Shown here: piece after piece, positions 47,403-56,991 of the stretch | Layout: every line of letters begins with the position of its first letter | Numbering within the stretch: the first letter of the stretch is position 1 | NCBI RefSeq assembly: GCF_014207985.1 | Contig: NZ_JACHMI010000001.1 | Coordinates: forward strand, 4,261,001 to 4,325,000 | Direction: 5' to 3' | Length of the DNA stretch: 64,000 bases | Origin: Nonomuraea rubra | Lineage (GTDB): Bacteria > Actinomycetota > Actinomycetes > Streptosporangiales > Streptosporangiaceae | Program-made: the position numbers and the translations under genes | Notes under the pieces: generated by a model | Databases searched by the model: none | Told to the model about the DNA's origin: nothing | The model's input: the letters and a program-made list of their open reading frames with translations, nothing else

Positions 47403-48539
47403 GTGAGCGAGCAGAGCCCGCGGCAGGAGTCCTCCGGCATCCGGATGGGAAAGCCGTTCGGCATTCCGGTGTACGTCTCGTGGACCTGGTTCCTCGTGGC
47501 GGCCTTCATCACCGTCATGTTCGGGCCCCAGATGCGCCAGAGGCTGCCACAGCTCGACGACTTCGCCGCGTACGGGGTGGCGTTCCTGTTCGCGGTGCTG
47601 CTGTACATCTCGGTGCTGCTGCACGAGCTGGCGCACAGCGTGCTGGCCAAGGCGTACGGCCTGCCGGTCCGAAGGATCACCCTCTACCTGCTCGGCGGCG
47701 TCTCGGAGATCGAGAAGGAGCCGCCCACGCCGGGCAAGGAGTTCATGGTCGCCGCCGCGGGCCCCGCGCTCTCGCTCGGCCTGGGCGGGCTCGGTCTCGC
47801 CGCCGACATCTACCTGATCAACAACGGCGGCGTCCTGGAGGTGCTCACCTGGCAGCTCTGGGTCGCCAACCTCATCGTCGGCGTGTTCAACCTGCTGCCC
47901 GGGCTGCCGCTCGACGGCGGCAGGATGCTGCGCGCCGGAGTGTGGAAGATCACCAGCAACCCCGGCTCCGGCACCGTCGTGGCCGCCTGGGGCGGGCGCG
48001 TCCTGGCCGTGCTGCTCGTGGCGTTCCCGATCGTGAGCATGCTGTCCAGCGGGCAGGAGCTCGACTTCACCAACATCATCTGGCCGCTGGTGCTGGCCTC
48101 GTTCATCTGGATGGGCGCCAGCCAGTCGCTGCGCGTCGCCAAGATCAGGGCCAGGATCCCGCAGGTCAACGCGCGCGCCCTGGCCCGCAGGGCGATCCCG
48201 GTGACGGCCGAGACACCGCTGTCGGAGGCGCTGCGGCAGGCCGCCGAGCAGCGGGCGGGCGCCCTCGTCGTCGTCGACCACGACGGCACGCCCCTGGCCA
48301 TCGTCAACGAGGCCGCCGTCCAGGCCACACCCGAGCACCGCCGCCCCTGGGTGAACGTCGGCTCCCTGGCCAAGACCCTCGAACCCCGGATGGTGCTCGA
48401 CGCCGCCCTGACCGGCGAACCGCTCATCGACGCCATGCGCGAGGCCCCCGGCAGCGAGTACCTGCTGGTCGAGGACGGCGGGCAGATCTACGGCGTGCTC
48501 TCCACGGCCGACGTGAACAGGGTTTTCACCGGCGTCTGA
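47403..48539 (+). CDS. Site-2-protease-like M50 metalloprotease with CBS domains
   Basis: A 378-residue intramembrane zinc protease. It has a helix at about 26-40, the zinc site in VLLHELAHSV (H74-E75-x2-H78) and the third ligand region LLPGLPLDGGRML. Four to six membrane helices follow. The C-terminal 130 residues hold two CBS-like motifs (IPVTAETPLSEAL and GEPLIDAMREAPG), which usually bind adenine nucleotides. Substrate unknown. The GTG at 47403 has AAGGAG just upstream. It belongs to the conserved Pup-locus gene order. Confidence 0.92.
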   Translation: MSEQSPRQESSGIRMGKPFGIPVYVSWTWFLVAAFITVMFGPQMRQRLPQLDDFAAYGVAFLFAVLLYISVLLHELAHSVLAKAYGLPVRRITLYLLGGVSEIEKEPPTPGKEFMVAAAGPALSLGLGGLGLAADIYLINNGGVLEVLTWQLWVANLIVGVFNLLPGLPLDGGRMLRAGVWKITSNPGSGTVVAAWGGRVLAVLLVAFPIVSMLSSGQELDFTNIIWPLVLASFIWMGASQSLRVAKIRARIPQVNARALARRAIPVTAETPLSEALRQAAEQRAGALVVVDHDGTPLAIVNEAAVQATPEHRRPWVNVGSLAKTLEPRMVLDAALTGEPLIDAMREAPGSEYLLVEDGGQIYGVLSTADVNRVFTGV

Positions 48540-48822
48540 TTTGTCCCACTCGTTTAACCGGCGGCCCCTCGATAGGGTCGTGTCCAGCAGTTTCGGGTGG
48601 CCCGGAGCCGACCCCCGCGATTTCTGCGATGCCACGGCTGGCCGATAGTGTTCTGTTTGGCCAAACTTGCACAGTTAAGGGGTTTGTTGCGGGTCCACCG
48701 GTTCACCGAATCGAGACGAGGGGGCCGCGACACGGCCTCGTCGGCTGGGTATGCGTATGGCTGGTGGCCAGCACGGCAGTGCGGGTGCCGTAACAACGCC
48801 GGCTTCCGGGGAGGAGAGTTGA
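48540..48822. other. Intergenic promoter DNA with a perfect palindrome
   Basis: No gene is seen in these 283 bases. A perfect 12-bp palindrome GTTTGGCCAAAC lies at 48655-48666 in a comparatively AT-rich stretch, followed by CTTGCACAGTTAAGG. It is probably a regulatory site for the following FHA gene. Confidence 0.5.
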
Positions 48823-48885
48823 GTGACCGAGCGCAGCGAGGGCACCGATGAGCGCAGCACGGTCGTCATGAGGGAGGACGCATGA
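48823..48885 (+). CDS. Putative 20-residue leader peptide before the FHA gene
   Basis: A GTG-started frame (VTERSEGTDERSTVVMREDA) has GGAGGAGA upstream. It ends with a TGA that overlaps the ATG of the FHA gene as ATGA. The layout suggests translational coupling. The DNA GACCGAGCGCAGCGAG is a low-complexity motif that recurs at gene starts in actinomycete genomes, so a non-peptide role is also possible. Confidence 0.45.
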   Translation: MTERSEGTDERSTVVMREDA

Positions 48886-50348
48886 CCGACCAAGGCTTCG
48901 GAGTGGTGCGTCCGCTTCCTGGAAATGGGCTGGTCGCCTACGAAGGCGGGCTGCTGCTCGTGTGCGACTCCGCCGAGTCGGCCGCCGACGCCCTGATCGA
49001 GGCGCTGCGCGAGACCGCCGCCTCCGGTGGCGACGGCCGGGCGCTGGCCCGCCGTGCCGCGCAGGTCCTCGCCGCCAACATGGCCTCCGACCCCGCCACC
49101 TGCGCGGTCGCCGGCCCCGTCGGCGCCGGCGTCGCCGTCCTGGTCAGCGGCTCCGCGTCGGCCACCATCGTCACCTCGGGCGGCGAGACCCGGCTGGCCG
49201 GCAGCGACTCCCTCACCTGGGCCGACCGCCTCGTCAGCGGCCCCGTCGAGCGCGTCGAGCTCAGCCTGCCCGGCGCCGGCAGCCCCCATCCCGCCGTCCG
49301 CTTCGACGGCGGCATCGTGCACGGCGGCGGCCTCGTCGGCGACCTCACCGGCGAGTTCACCGGCCGGCCCGCGGCCCCCGCCCAGCCCAGGCTGCTGACC
49401 AGCGAGCTGCCCGCCACCGGCTTCCACCTCGAACCCGACCTCGTCCAGCCCCAGCAGCAGCAGCCCGTCGAGCGCCCGCCGTACCCGATGGCCGACCAGC
49501 CGCCCATCGTGCCCGGCCCGCCCTCCGGCCCCCAGCCCGCGCCGATGGAGCCGCCCGCCTACCACACGCCGCCGGAGGCCCCGCCCCCCTACCTGCCGCC
49601 GCAGGAGTCGCCCTACCAGCCCCCGCAGGAGCAGCCGCCGCCGCTGCCCGAGCAGCAGCAGTTCCCCTCCTACGACGAGCCCCCCGCCTCCGGCAACGGC
49701 GTCGGCGAGCCGGTCCCGCAGCACCTGGGCCCGCCCGACCACATGGGCCCGCCCGACCACATGGGCCCGCCAGACCACTACGACCCGCCGGCGCCGCCCG
49801 TGCTCGGCCCGCCCGACCAGTACGACCACCCGGGCCCGCCGCAGCAGGAGCAGCAGCAGCCCGACCACGGCGACCGCCCGCTGGTCTACGGCGTCGACTG
49901 CAAGAACGACCACTTCAACGACCCCCGCGTGCCCTACTGCGCCGTCTGCGGCATCGCCCTGGTGCAGCGCACGCTCGTCCCCTACAAGGGCCCGCGGCCC
50001 TCGCTCGGCGTCCTCATCCTCGACGACGGCACCGCGCTGCCCCTGGAGAGCGACTACCTCCTCGGCCGCGACCCCGAACGCGCGCCGGAGGTGGCCGGCG
50101 GCACCGCCAGGCCCGCCAAGGTCACCAGCCCGGACGGCTCGGTCTCGCGCCGGCACCTGCGGGTGGCGCTCGACGGGTGGGACGTCAACCTGGTGGACCT
50201 GGGCTCCGTCAACGGCACCCAGATCCAGCCGCCCGGTGACCCCAACTTCTACGACATCCCGCCGAACGAGCCCGTCACCATCGCCCCGGGGACCACGGTC
50301 CGCGTCGGGGTGTCCCGGACGCTCCGGTTCGAGGCGCACCGGGGGTAG
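48882..50348 (+). CDS. FHA-domain protein with proline-rich linker
   Basis: A 488-residue protein in three parts. Residues 1-165 form an N-terminal domain (VVRPLPGNGLVAYEGGLLLV) resembling a PP2C-like or scaffold region. Residues 170-335 are a Pro/Gln-rich linker with GPPDHM repeats. The C-terminal part has a Cys/His segment (CKNDHFNDPRVPYCAVC) that may bind zinc, followed by an FHA domain (YLLGRDPERAPEV, SVSRRHLRVAL, GSVNGTQI) with the conserved Arg, Ser, His and Asn that read phosphothreonine. It is probably a Ser/Thr-kinase signalling adaptor. The encoding 18-bp repeats lie at 49727-49780. Confidence 0.87.
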   Translation: MTDQGFGVVRPLPGNGLVAYEGGLLLVCDSAESAADALIEALRETAASGGDGRALARRAAQVLAANMASDPATCAVAGPVGAGVAVLVSGSASATIVTSGGETRLAGSDSLTWADRLVSGPVERVELSLPGAGSPHPAVRFDGGIVHGGGLVGDLTGEFTGRPAAPAQPRLLTSELPATGFHLEPDLVQPQQQQPVERPPYPMADQPPIVPGPPSGPQPAPMEPPAYHTPPEAPPPYLPPQESPYQPPQEQPPPLPEQQQFPSYDEPPASGNGVGEPVPQHLGPPDHMGPPDHMGPPDHYDPPAPPVLGPPDQYDHPGPPQQEQQQPDHGDRPLVYGVDCKNDHFNDPRVPYCAVCGIALVQRTLVPYKGPRPSLGVLILDDGTALPLESDYLLGRDPERAPEVAGGTARPAKVTSPDGSVSRRHLRVALDGWDVNLVDLGSVNGTQIQPPGDPNFYDIPPNEPVTIAPGTTVRVGVSRTLRFEAHRG

Positions 50349-50363
50349 CAGGTCCTGCGTCGG

Positions 50364-50396
50364 CCGCCCGCGTCCCAGGGGTTCGGGCGCGGGCGG
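50364..50396. terminator. Hairpin between convergent FHA and SDR genes
   Basis: CCGCCCGCG (50364-50372) pairs with CGCGGGCGG (50388-50396) around a 15-nt loop. It lies 15 bases after the FHA stop. No T-run. Confidence 0.6.
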
Positions 50397-50447
50397 TCGC
50401 ATGGGAAGCGGCCACGCGCGCAGGTTTTCGTGCCGGCGGCTGGTGGT

Positions 50448-51278
50448 TCAGGCAGTGGGCGTGGCCAGGAATTCGCGGGCGCCCCTGAGCCGGGTCGCGA
50501 GCCGGTGCTGGGTCGCCGAGCAGTCCAGCCGCAGCTCCAGCGGCCCCGGCACCCCGGAACCGGCCCGGAGCCCGGTGCGGAGGCGAGCCGGATCGAGACC
50601 GTCCCGGCGGGCGATGAGCACCCCCAGCTCGTACCGGCTCACCGCGTCTGCCCCCGCCACGTGCAGCACCCCGGACAACCCCAGCACCGCCGCCTCCATA
50701 AGCGCCGCCGCCAGATCGCAGACGTGCACGGGACACCGCACGTCATCCGTGAACAGCACCCCCTCACCCGCCCCCGACGCCAGCGACCGCACCAGCGTCT
50801 CGTGCCCCGACCGCCCGTGCCCGAGTATCAGGGACGTCCTGGCGATCGCGGCATCCGGCAGCATCGCCCGCACGGCCGTCTCCGCCGCCGCCTTGGCCGC
50901 CCCGTACGGGGTGATCGGATCGGGCGGGCACGTCTCGTCGTACCGGTCCGCGGCCCCGGAGAAGACCACGTCGCTGGAGACCTGCACCAGCCGCCCGCCC
51001 ACGCCCGCCACCCCCGCCGCCACGTGCGCGGCGCCGTCCGCCGTCGTCGCCCAGCCGGCCTGACGGTACGCGGCGTTGATCGTCACCTCCGGCCGGAACG
51101 CGTCGATCACGGCGGCCACGTCCCGTCTCTCCCGCACGTCCATGCGCAGCCACGTCGCCTGCGCCGGGTCTCCCGGCCGGGTGAGGTACGTGGCTCCCAC
51201 GTCGTGGCCCGCGGCGGCGCAGCGCCGTACGAGCTCGCTGCCGAGGAACCCGCTCCCGCCCACGATGAGCACTCTCAC
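50448..51278 (-). CDS. RmlD-like sugar-nucleotide reductase (SDR)
   Basis: A 276-residue extended SDR of the dTDP-4-dehydrorhamnose reductase type. It has VLIVGGSGFLGSELVRRC, NAAYRQAGW, the catalytic SSDVVF and YGAAKAAAE, and the RmlD-like tail HVAGADAVSRYELGVLIA. It may reduce a 4-keto sugar nucleotide. No rhamnose synthesis genes lie beside it, so the substrate is open. It interrupts the Pup neighbourhood. Confidence 0.85.
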   Translation of the reverse strand: MRVLIVGGSGFLGSELVRRCAAAGHDVGATYLTRPGDPAQATWLRMDVRERRDVAAVIDAFRPEVTINAAYRQAGWATTADGAAHVAAGVAGVGGRLVQVSSDVVFSGAADRYDETCPPDPITPYGAAKAAAETAVRAMLPDAAIARTSLILGHGRSGHETLVRSLASGAGEGVLFTDDVRCPVHVCDLAAALMEAAVLGLSGVLHVAGADAVSRYELGVLIARRDGLDPARLRTGLRAGSGVPGPLELRLDCSATQHRLATRLRGAREFLATPTA

Positions 51279-51444
51279 GACCGGTCACGCTACCGGAGCG
51301 GGCTCAGGAGCATGGAAGGTGATCGCTTACTCCCGTTCGCGCGGCACATTAAGGCGAAAGTGCGACAAAAGCCGTGAAGGGTGCTTGTGTGGGGCGGAAG
51401 TGGGGTGCCGCGCGTGTTCTCCGAGCCGGCCGAGAATTGCTGGC

Positions 51445-51508
51445 GGGTGAGGCGTATTGAGGGTGAGGCGTATTGAGGGTGAGGCGTATCGAGGGCAAGG
51501 CGTGTAGG
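51445..51508. repeat. 16-bp tandem repeat, four copies
   Basis: The unit GGGTGAGGCGTATTGA lies at 51445-51460 and 51461-51476, with slightly changed copies at 51477-51492 and 51493-51508. Confidence 0.85.
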
Positions 51509-51591
51509 CGAGGAGGGCAGGGCGGCGACGCGGGTGGGCAGGCAGGCGTAACGGCGCGACGACGCGGGCGGCGAACGCACGCGGTGACGCG

Positions 51592-51722
51592 AGCAGGGCT
51601 GCGACGCCCGCGGGGCTGCGACGCGAGGGGGCGGTGAGGCCGGCGGGGCGGCGGCGCGAGCGGGGCGGTGACGCTAGCGGGGCGGCGGCGCGAGCGGGGC
51701 GGTGGCGCTAGCGGGGCGGCGG
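51592..51722. repeat. 17-bp degenerate tandem repeat
   Basis: Two alternating versions, GCGGGGCGGCGGCGCGA and GCGGGGCGGTGACGCTA, run in phase from 51643 to 51722. More diverged copies begin near 51592. All share the GCGGGGC core. Confidence 0.8.
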
Positions 51723-52003
51723 AGAGGGGCGGCCGGTGGAGGCGCCGACGCCGACCTTGCCGCGGGCAAGGCCTGGAACGGGGCTTCCGGCGGGGGTGCG
51801 GGTGGCGGGGGAGGAGACCGTGGAGGTTGTATTCCGCCTAATCGTGAAATGGCAGGCAATATCTCGCCTAATCCGTTAAATCGTGAAGATCCTTCGGAAA
51901 GCGAGAGAGCGGAATCGCGCCCGTAAACGAGAGAGGCGCCCTCAAGGGCCCCGCGTACCGGCCATCCCATTCCCGGGATCCGGCCCGCCTCGAAGCCCTG
52001 AGA

Positions 52004-52507
52004 TCACGGCGGCACCGGTCGGAAAGCCCGTACGCCCCGCAACAGCCGCACCGCCGACTCGCACCCGCTGGCCGCCTCAAGCGCCCGCCCCGCCGCCGTC
52101 GCGAACCGCCCCAGCAGATGCTCGTCACCATCGCAGAACCCCCGCCCCGCGACCCACACGAACGTGTGGTCCCGCGCCACCACCGGCACCGGCGTGGCCA
52201 GGAACCCCGGCTCGCCCATCGAGACGTCCGGCGGCAGCCGCACCGTCTCGCAGGACGCGGCCAGTTCCTTCAGCACCCCCGACTCGTCCAGCCACCGCCG
52301 CAGGCGCAGCGGGTCGCCGGGTGGTGTGTGCACGTGCATCGGGCACGCCTCCTGCCGGAGCGCGTCCACCCGGACGAACCCGGCATAGGCGGTGCCCGCG
52401 ACGGCGGCGGCGGTGCGCGCCAGCCGGTCGGTCAGCTCCGCGGACTGTAGGCAGGAGAACGCGGAGAGGAGTTCGCGCATGGCGACGTCGACACGGTTGT
52501 ATGGCAT
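52004..52507 (-). CDS. Small GAF-like domain protein
   Basis: A 167-residue protein. The start LLSAFSCLQSAELTDRLART followed by VAGTAYAGFVRVD resembles the first helix and strand of GAF domains. PGFLATPVPVVARDHTFVWVAG fits the later strands. It has several cysteines and histidines but no clear cofactor motif. It may be a signal-binding protein without an output domain. Recognition is moderate. ATG at 52507; one ten codons inside is possible. Confidence 0.65.
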   Translation of the reverse strand: MPYNRVDVAMRELLSAFSCLQSAELTDRLARTAAAVAGTAYAGFVRVDALRQEACPMHVHTPPGDPLRLRRWLDESGVLKELAASCETVRLPPDVSMGEPGFLATPVPVVARDHTFVWVAGRGFCDGDEHLLGRFATAAGRALEAASGCESAVRLLRGVRAFRPVPP

Positions 52508-52864
52508 CGCGAGATCCCCTCGGAGGCGGAGGGGGCGAGATCGCGCAGCCCGATCGCGCGAAACTCGCCTGGCGGGTGCCCTGACTATCGCCCTCGACGC
52601 GGCCCTTGACTACCCCTCAACAGGAAATCAGGATTTTTGCCAATTTCGGACCGGTCGTCCGGTCCCGCCGCAACATCGCCGTGATCCCCTGACAGGTCAC
52701 AGCAAGCCCACGGCCATCACAGCGCCCCAGCGGGGTCCTCCAGACCCGAGAACGGGCACCCGCCCCACCCTGCGCCCGGCAGCTCGGCGCCTTGCTGGGC
52801 GCAGCCGCCGCGCGCCACACCGGCCAGAGCCGTCCGGCGCCACATCGGCCACAGCCGCCCCACG
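52508..52864. other. Intergenic region without a recognised gene
   Basis: 357 bases between two same-strand genes. It holds a short AT-rich patch around 52616-52650 that may be a promoter, and otherwise GC-rich sequence. No coding frame with a ribosome site is seen. Confidence 0.5.
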
Positions 52865-53956
52865 CTAGGCCGGGCGCAGCCGTGCCCACTGGACGTCGTC
52901 GGCCCGCGTGCCGTCCGGCCGCGGCAGCAGCTTCCGGTGCACGCCCTCCCGGCGGAACCCCGCCCGTTCCAGCACCGCGTGCGAGGCCGCGTTGCCGACG
53001 TCGGTGCCCGCCACGATCCGGTGCAGGGCCGTGCGCGCGAACGCCCACCCCACCACCAGCTCCACCGCCCGCGTCATGAAGCCCCGCCCGCGGAAGCCCG
53101 GCAGCAGCGAGTAGCCGATCATGGCCTGCCCCAGCACCGGCGCCACCTGCATGAGCTGGATGTGCCCGGCGAAGGCTCCCGAGCCCGCGTCCCTGACCGC
53201 CATCTCCGCCCGCTGCCCCGACAGCCACCAGTACCCGGTGTACCGGCAGCGCCGGTAGGCGTCCTCCAGCGAGGCCGGCGGCGTCACCGAGTACGCCGCC
53301 ACGCTCGGCTCGGCCAGCATCGCGTGGTAGTCGGCGGCGTCACCGGGCGCCATCGGCGTCAGCCGCACCACCCCGTCGTCCAGCGCCCCGCCCTCCAGCA
53401 GAGGCAGGTACGGCTCCACCGCCGGCGCCGCCTCCCCCCGGAGCCTGGCGAACACCACATAATCGGCGAAGCGCCCGTCGCGCAGCCGCTTGGCCTCCCG
53501 CCGCAGCCCCTCCTCGCGGAACCCCGCCCGGTACGCGGCCCGCAGGCTCGCCACGTTCTCCACCTCGGCCTGCAGCTCCACCCTGCGAACCCCGTGATCG
53601 AGCGCCCAGTCGGTCACCGCCCGCGCCGCCGTCGACGCCACGCCCCTGCCCCTGGCCCACGGCGCCACCATGAACCCCGCGCCCGACACGCCCCAGTGAT
53701 CCGGCGCCGACAGCCAGACCAGCCCGGCGAACCGCCCGCCCTCCGTGATCGCGAACTGCGCGCCGCCGCCCTCCCAGACCGCCGCCGACCGGCGTACGTA
53801 GCCGAGGGCGTCGTCCATCTCGTACGGCTGCGGCAGCAACGGCATGAACCGGGCCGTCACCGGATCGTCACACATCTTCACCACCGCCTCGGCGTCGCCC
53901 TCGGCCGGAGGCCGCAGGATCAGAGCGCCGGAGGAGATCACGTCGCGCGGGAGCAT
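52865..53956 (-). CDS. Tandem GNAT acetyltransferase
   Basis: A 363-residue protein made of two GNAT domains of the RimJ/RimL type. The first (about 1-170) has the acetyl-CoA loop VAPWARGRGVASTAARAV and NVASLRAAYRAGFREEGLRR. The second (about 190-360) has LLPGFRGRGFMTRAVELVV and NAASHAVLERAGFRREGVHR. Both loops keep the R/Q-x-x-G-x-G/A pattern, so both may bind acetyl-CoA. The acceptor is unknown. It is divergent from trmI across 55 bases. Confidence 0.88.
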   Translation of the reverse strand: MLPRDVISSGALILRPPAEGDAEAVVKMCDDPVTARFMPLLPQPYEMDDALGYVRRSAAVWEGGGAQFAITEGGRFAGLVWLSAPDHWGVSGAGFMVAPWARGRGVASTAARAVTDWALDHGVRRVELQAEVENVASLRAAYRAGFREEGLRREAKRLRDGRFADYVVFARLRGEAAPAVEPYLPLLEGGALDDGVVRLTPMAPGDAADYHAMLAEPSVAAYSVTPPASLEDAYRRCRYTGYWWLSGQRAEMAVRDAGSGAFAGHIQLMQVAPVLGQAMIGYSLLPGFRGRGFMTRAVELVVGWAFARTALHRIVAGTDVGNAASHAVLERAGFRREGVHRKLLPRPDGTRADDVQWARLRPA

Positions 53957-54011
53957 CCCCCATTGATATCGCGCGTCCTGGCGCGCTCAAAAGCCCTATA
54001 ACCTTGCCGCC

Positions 54012-54863
54012 ATGGGTTTCCGCAGGCATGGGCCATTCCAGGCGGGGGATCAGGTGCAGCTCACCGACCCCAAGAACAAGCGCCACACGATCACGCTCAA
54101 GGAGGACGGCGTCTTCCACACCCACAAGGGCGCCATCCCGCACAGCGAGCTGATCGGGCAGCCTGAAGGCTCCGTCGTGCGCTCCTCCGGCGGCACCCAG
54201 TACCTCGCCTTCCGCCACCTCCTCCAGGACTACACGCTCGCCATGCCGCGCGGCGCGGCCGTCATCTACCCCAAGGACGCGTCGATGATCGTCGGCATGG
54301 CCGACATCTTCCCCGGCGCCCGCGTCATCGAGGCCGGCGTCGGCTCCGGTGCCCTGACCTGCTTCCTGCTGCGCGCCGTCGGCCCCGAGGGGCACGTCAC
54401 GTCCTACGAGCGGCGCGAGGAGTTCGCCGACGTGGCGCGCAAGAACGTGCAGAAGTTCTTCGCCGACCCCATGGACGACAACTGGCGCCTGGTCGTCGGC
54501 GACCTGGTCGCCTCCATCGACGAGGTCGACGTCGACCGCGTCATCCTCGACATGCTCGCCCCCTGGGAGTGCGTCGACGCCGCCGCGAAGGCGCTCACGC
54601 CCGGGGGCGTGATCTGCTGCTACGTGGCCACGACGACGCAGATGTCCAAGACGGTCGAGGCGATTCGCGATCACGGGTGTTTCACCGAGCCGCATGCGTG
54701 GGAGACCCTGGTTCGCGACTGGCATGTCGAGGGGCTCGCCGTGCGGCCCGATCACCGGATGATCGGCCACACCGGGTTCCTCGTCAGCGCCCGGCGCATG
54801 GCCGACGGCGTGACTCCGCCGCCGCGCCGTCGACGACCGAAGGGGACCACTGAAGAACTATGA
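54012..54863 (+). CDS. trmI: tRNA (adenine-58-N1)-methyltransferase
   Basis: A 283-residue SAM-dependent methyltransferase that makes m1A58 in tRNA. The N-terminal barrel starts FQAGDQVQLTDPKNKRHTIT. The catalytic domain has VIEAGVGSGALTCFLLRAVG (SAM loop), YERREEFADVARKNV and RVILDMLAPWE. This gene is the standard upstream neighbour of arc in actinobacteria. About 200 bases of promoter DNA separate it from arc. Confidence 0.94.
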   Translation: MGFRRHGPFQAGDQVQLTDPKNKRHTITLKEDGVFHTHKGAIPHSELIGQPEGSVVRSSGGTQYLAFRHLLQDYTLAMPRGAAVIYPKDASMIVGMADIFPGARVIEAGVGSGALTCFLLRAVGPEGHVTSYERREEFADVARKNVQKFFADPMDDNWRLVVGDLVASIDEVDVDRVILDMLAPWECVDAAAKALTPGGVICCYVATTTQMSKTVEAIRDHGCFTEPHAWETLVRDWHVEGLAVRPDHRMIGHTGFLVSARRMADGVTPPPRRRRPKGTTEEL

Positions 54864-55067
54864 CAATTTGGCCACGAGGGTGCGTTGGTGCGTGACACGG
54901 GAACAGATCGCCGTGTTCATATGCTGGGAGTATTAAACGCACTATTGGGGATTATTCAACGAATACTGAATGTCACTCTACGAACACTGCCCGGCCAGGT
55001 TACGGAGGGGCCCGAGATAGGTAAGGTCCTTAGTAGTCGCCCTCGACTGGGAAGGAGGTGACGGGGC

Positions 55068-56831
55068 GTGGCAGCTCGCGATGATGCTGAGGCTCGAGCC
55101 GCGCAGCGCGAACGGGAGGTCGCTGATCTTTCAACACAGGTCTCCTTCCTCCAGGAGGAGATCACCGCGCTGAGGCGGAAGCTGGCCGAGTCACCCCGTC
55201 AGGCCAGGGTCCTCGAAGAGCGTCTCCATGAGGCACAGGCGAACCTCGCGGCCGTGACCGGCCAGAACGAGCGTCTGGTGGCAACCCTCAAGGAGGCCAG
55301 GGACCAAATCGTCGCACTCAAGGAGGAGGTCGACCGGCTGGCGCAGCCGCCATCCGGCTTCGGCACCTTCCTCGAGGCCAGAGAAGACGGCACGATCGAG
55401 GTGTTCACCGGAGGGCGCAAGCTCCGCGTGAACGTCAGCCCGGCCGTCGACGTCGACTCGCTGAGGCGTGGCCAGGAGGTCATGCTCAACGAGGCGCTCA
55501 ACGTGGTCGAGGCACTCGGCTACGAAGAGGTCGGCGAGATCGTGATGCTCAAGGAACTGCTCGACGAGGGCAAGCGGGCCCTGGTCATCTCGCACGCCGA
55601 CGAAGAGCGCGTCGTGCGACTGGCCGAATCGCTGGTCGGCCAGCCCATCAGGGCCGGCGACTCGCTCCTGCTCGAACCTCGCTCCGGCTATGTCTACGAG
55701 CGCATACCCAAGTCCGAAGTCGAAGAGCTCGTCCTGGAAGAGGTCCCCGACATCTCCTACGAGGAGATCGGCGGCCTCATGCGGCAGATCGAGCAGATCA
55801 GGGACGCCATCGAGCTGCCCTACCTGCACTCCGACCTGTTCCGCGAGCACAAGCTCCGTCCCCCCAAGGGCGTCCTGCTGTACGGGCCGCCCGGATGCGG
55901 CAAGACGCTCATCGCCAAGGCCGTCGCCAACTCCCTGGCCAAGCAGGTCGCGGAGAAGACCGGCCAGTCCGGCAAGAGCTTCTTCCTCAACATCAAGGGC
56001 CCGGAGCTGCTCAACAAGTACGTCGGCGAGACCGAGCGGCACATCCGCCTGGTCTTCCAGCGGGCCCGCGAGAAGGCCTCAGAGGGCACCCCGGTGATCG
56101 TGTTCTTCGACGAGATGGACTCGATCTTCCGCACCCGAGGCTCCGGCGTGTCCTCCGACGTGGAGAACACCATCGTCCCCCAGCTGCTGTCGGAGATCGA
56201 CGGCGTCGAGGGCCTGGAGAACGTCATCGTCATCGGCGCCTCCAACCGCGAGGACATGATCGACCCGGCGATCCTGCGGCCCGGCCGCCTGGACGTCAAG
56301 ATCAAGATCGAGCGGCCGGACGCCGAGGCGGCCAAGGACATCTTCTCCAAGTACCTCGTCTCCGACCTGCCCCTGCACCCCGATGACCTGACGGAGCACT
56401 CCGGCTCCCGCGAGGCCACCATCCAGGGCATGATCCAGAGCGTCGTCGAGCGCATGTACACCGAGAGCGAAGAGAACCGCTTCCTCGAGGTGACCTACGC
56501 CAACGGCGACAAGGAAGTCCTCTACTTCAAGGACTTCAACTCCGGCGCGATGATCCAGAACATCGTCGACCGGGGCAAGAAGATGGCCATCAAGCAGTTC
56601 CTCGAAAGCGGCCAGAAGGGCCTGCGGGTGCAGCACCTGCTCACGGCCTGCGTGGACGAGTTCTCCGAGAACGAGGACCTGCCCAACACCACCAACCCCG
56701 ACGACTGGGCCCGCATCTCCGGCAAGAAGGGCGAGCGGATCGTCTACATCCGCACGCTCGTCTCCGGCAAGCAGGGCACCGAAGCCGGCCGGTCCATCGA
56801 CACCGTCGCCAACACCGGCCAGTACCTGTAA
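55068..56831 (+). CDS. arc: Proteasome-activating AAA ATPase (ARC/Mpa)
   Basis: A 587-residue ATPase that recognises Pup-tagged proteins, unfolds them and feeds them to the 20S proteasome. Residues about 1-90 form the coiled coil that binds Pup ([20 protein letters not shown]). Two OB domains occupy about 95-235. The AAA module has Walker A GPPGCGKT near residue 274, Walker [13 protein letters not shown] and the sensor/arginine region [19 protein letters not shown]. The C-terminal GQYL is the gate-opening tail for the proteasome. The GTG at 55068 has AAGGAGG upstream. Confidence 0.97.
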   Translation: MAARDDAEARAAQREREVADLSTQVSFLQEEITALRRKLAESPRQARVLEERLHEAQANLAAVTGQNERLVATLKEARDQIVALKEEVDRLAQPPSGFGTFLEAREDGTIEVFTGGRKLRVNVSPAVDVDSLRRGQEVMLNEALNVVEALGYEEVGEIVMLKELLDEGKRALVISHADEERVVRLAESLVGQPIRAGDSLLLEPRSGYVYERIPKSEVEELVLEEVPDISYEEIGGLMRQIEQIRDAIELPYLHSDLFREHKLRPPKGVLLYGPPGCGKTLIAKAVANSLAKQVAEKTGQSGKSFFLNIKGPELLNKYVGETERHIRLVFQRAREKASEGTPVIVFFDEMDSIFRTRGSGVSSDVENTIVPQLLSEIDGVEGLENVIVIGASNREDMIDPAILRPGRLDVKIKIERPDAEAAKDIFSKYLVSDLPLHPDDLTEHSGSREATIQGMIQSVVERMYTESEENRFLEVTYANGDKEVLYFKDFNSGAMIQNIVDRGKKMAIKQFLESGQKGLRVQHLLTACVDEFSENEDLPNTTNPDDWARISGKKGERIVYIRTLVSGKQGTEAGRSIDTVANTGQYL

Positions 56832-56842
56832 AACCCCTGGAC

Positions 56843-56878
56843 GGCAGGGCCGAGCGGGACTCCCCGCCCGGCCCTGCC
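56843..56878 (+). terminator. Strong hairpin after arc
   Basis: A 10-bp stem (56843-56852 with 69-78) continues, past one mismatch, into five more G-C pairs around a 4-nt loop. It starts 11 bases after the arc stop codon. There is no T-run but its stability suggests termination. Confidence 0.75.
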
Positions 56879-56991
56879 GCCTGTCCGCCACCCGCCCGCT
56901 CCTGCCGTAACGGACAGTGAACGCGCGCTGAACGCGCGGCGACACGGCGGATACGCATGCACGTCACCCCGATGAGGCGCACACTGGCCCT

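Larger units (their letters stand above)
51279..52003. other. Gene-free region with two minisatellites
   Basis: 725 bases without a credible gene. It contains the 16-bp and 17-bp repeat arrays described separately. An AT-richer patch at about 51825-51905 holds two related copies of CGCCTAAT followed by CGT..AAAT. The last part may carry promoter or 3-prime sequences of the GAF-like gene. Confidence 0.6.
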
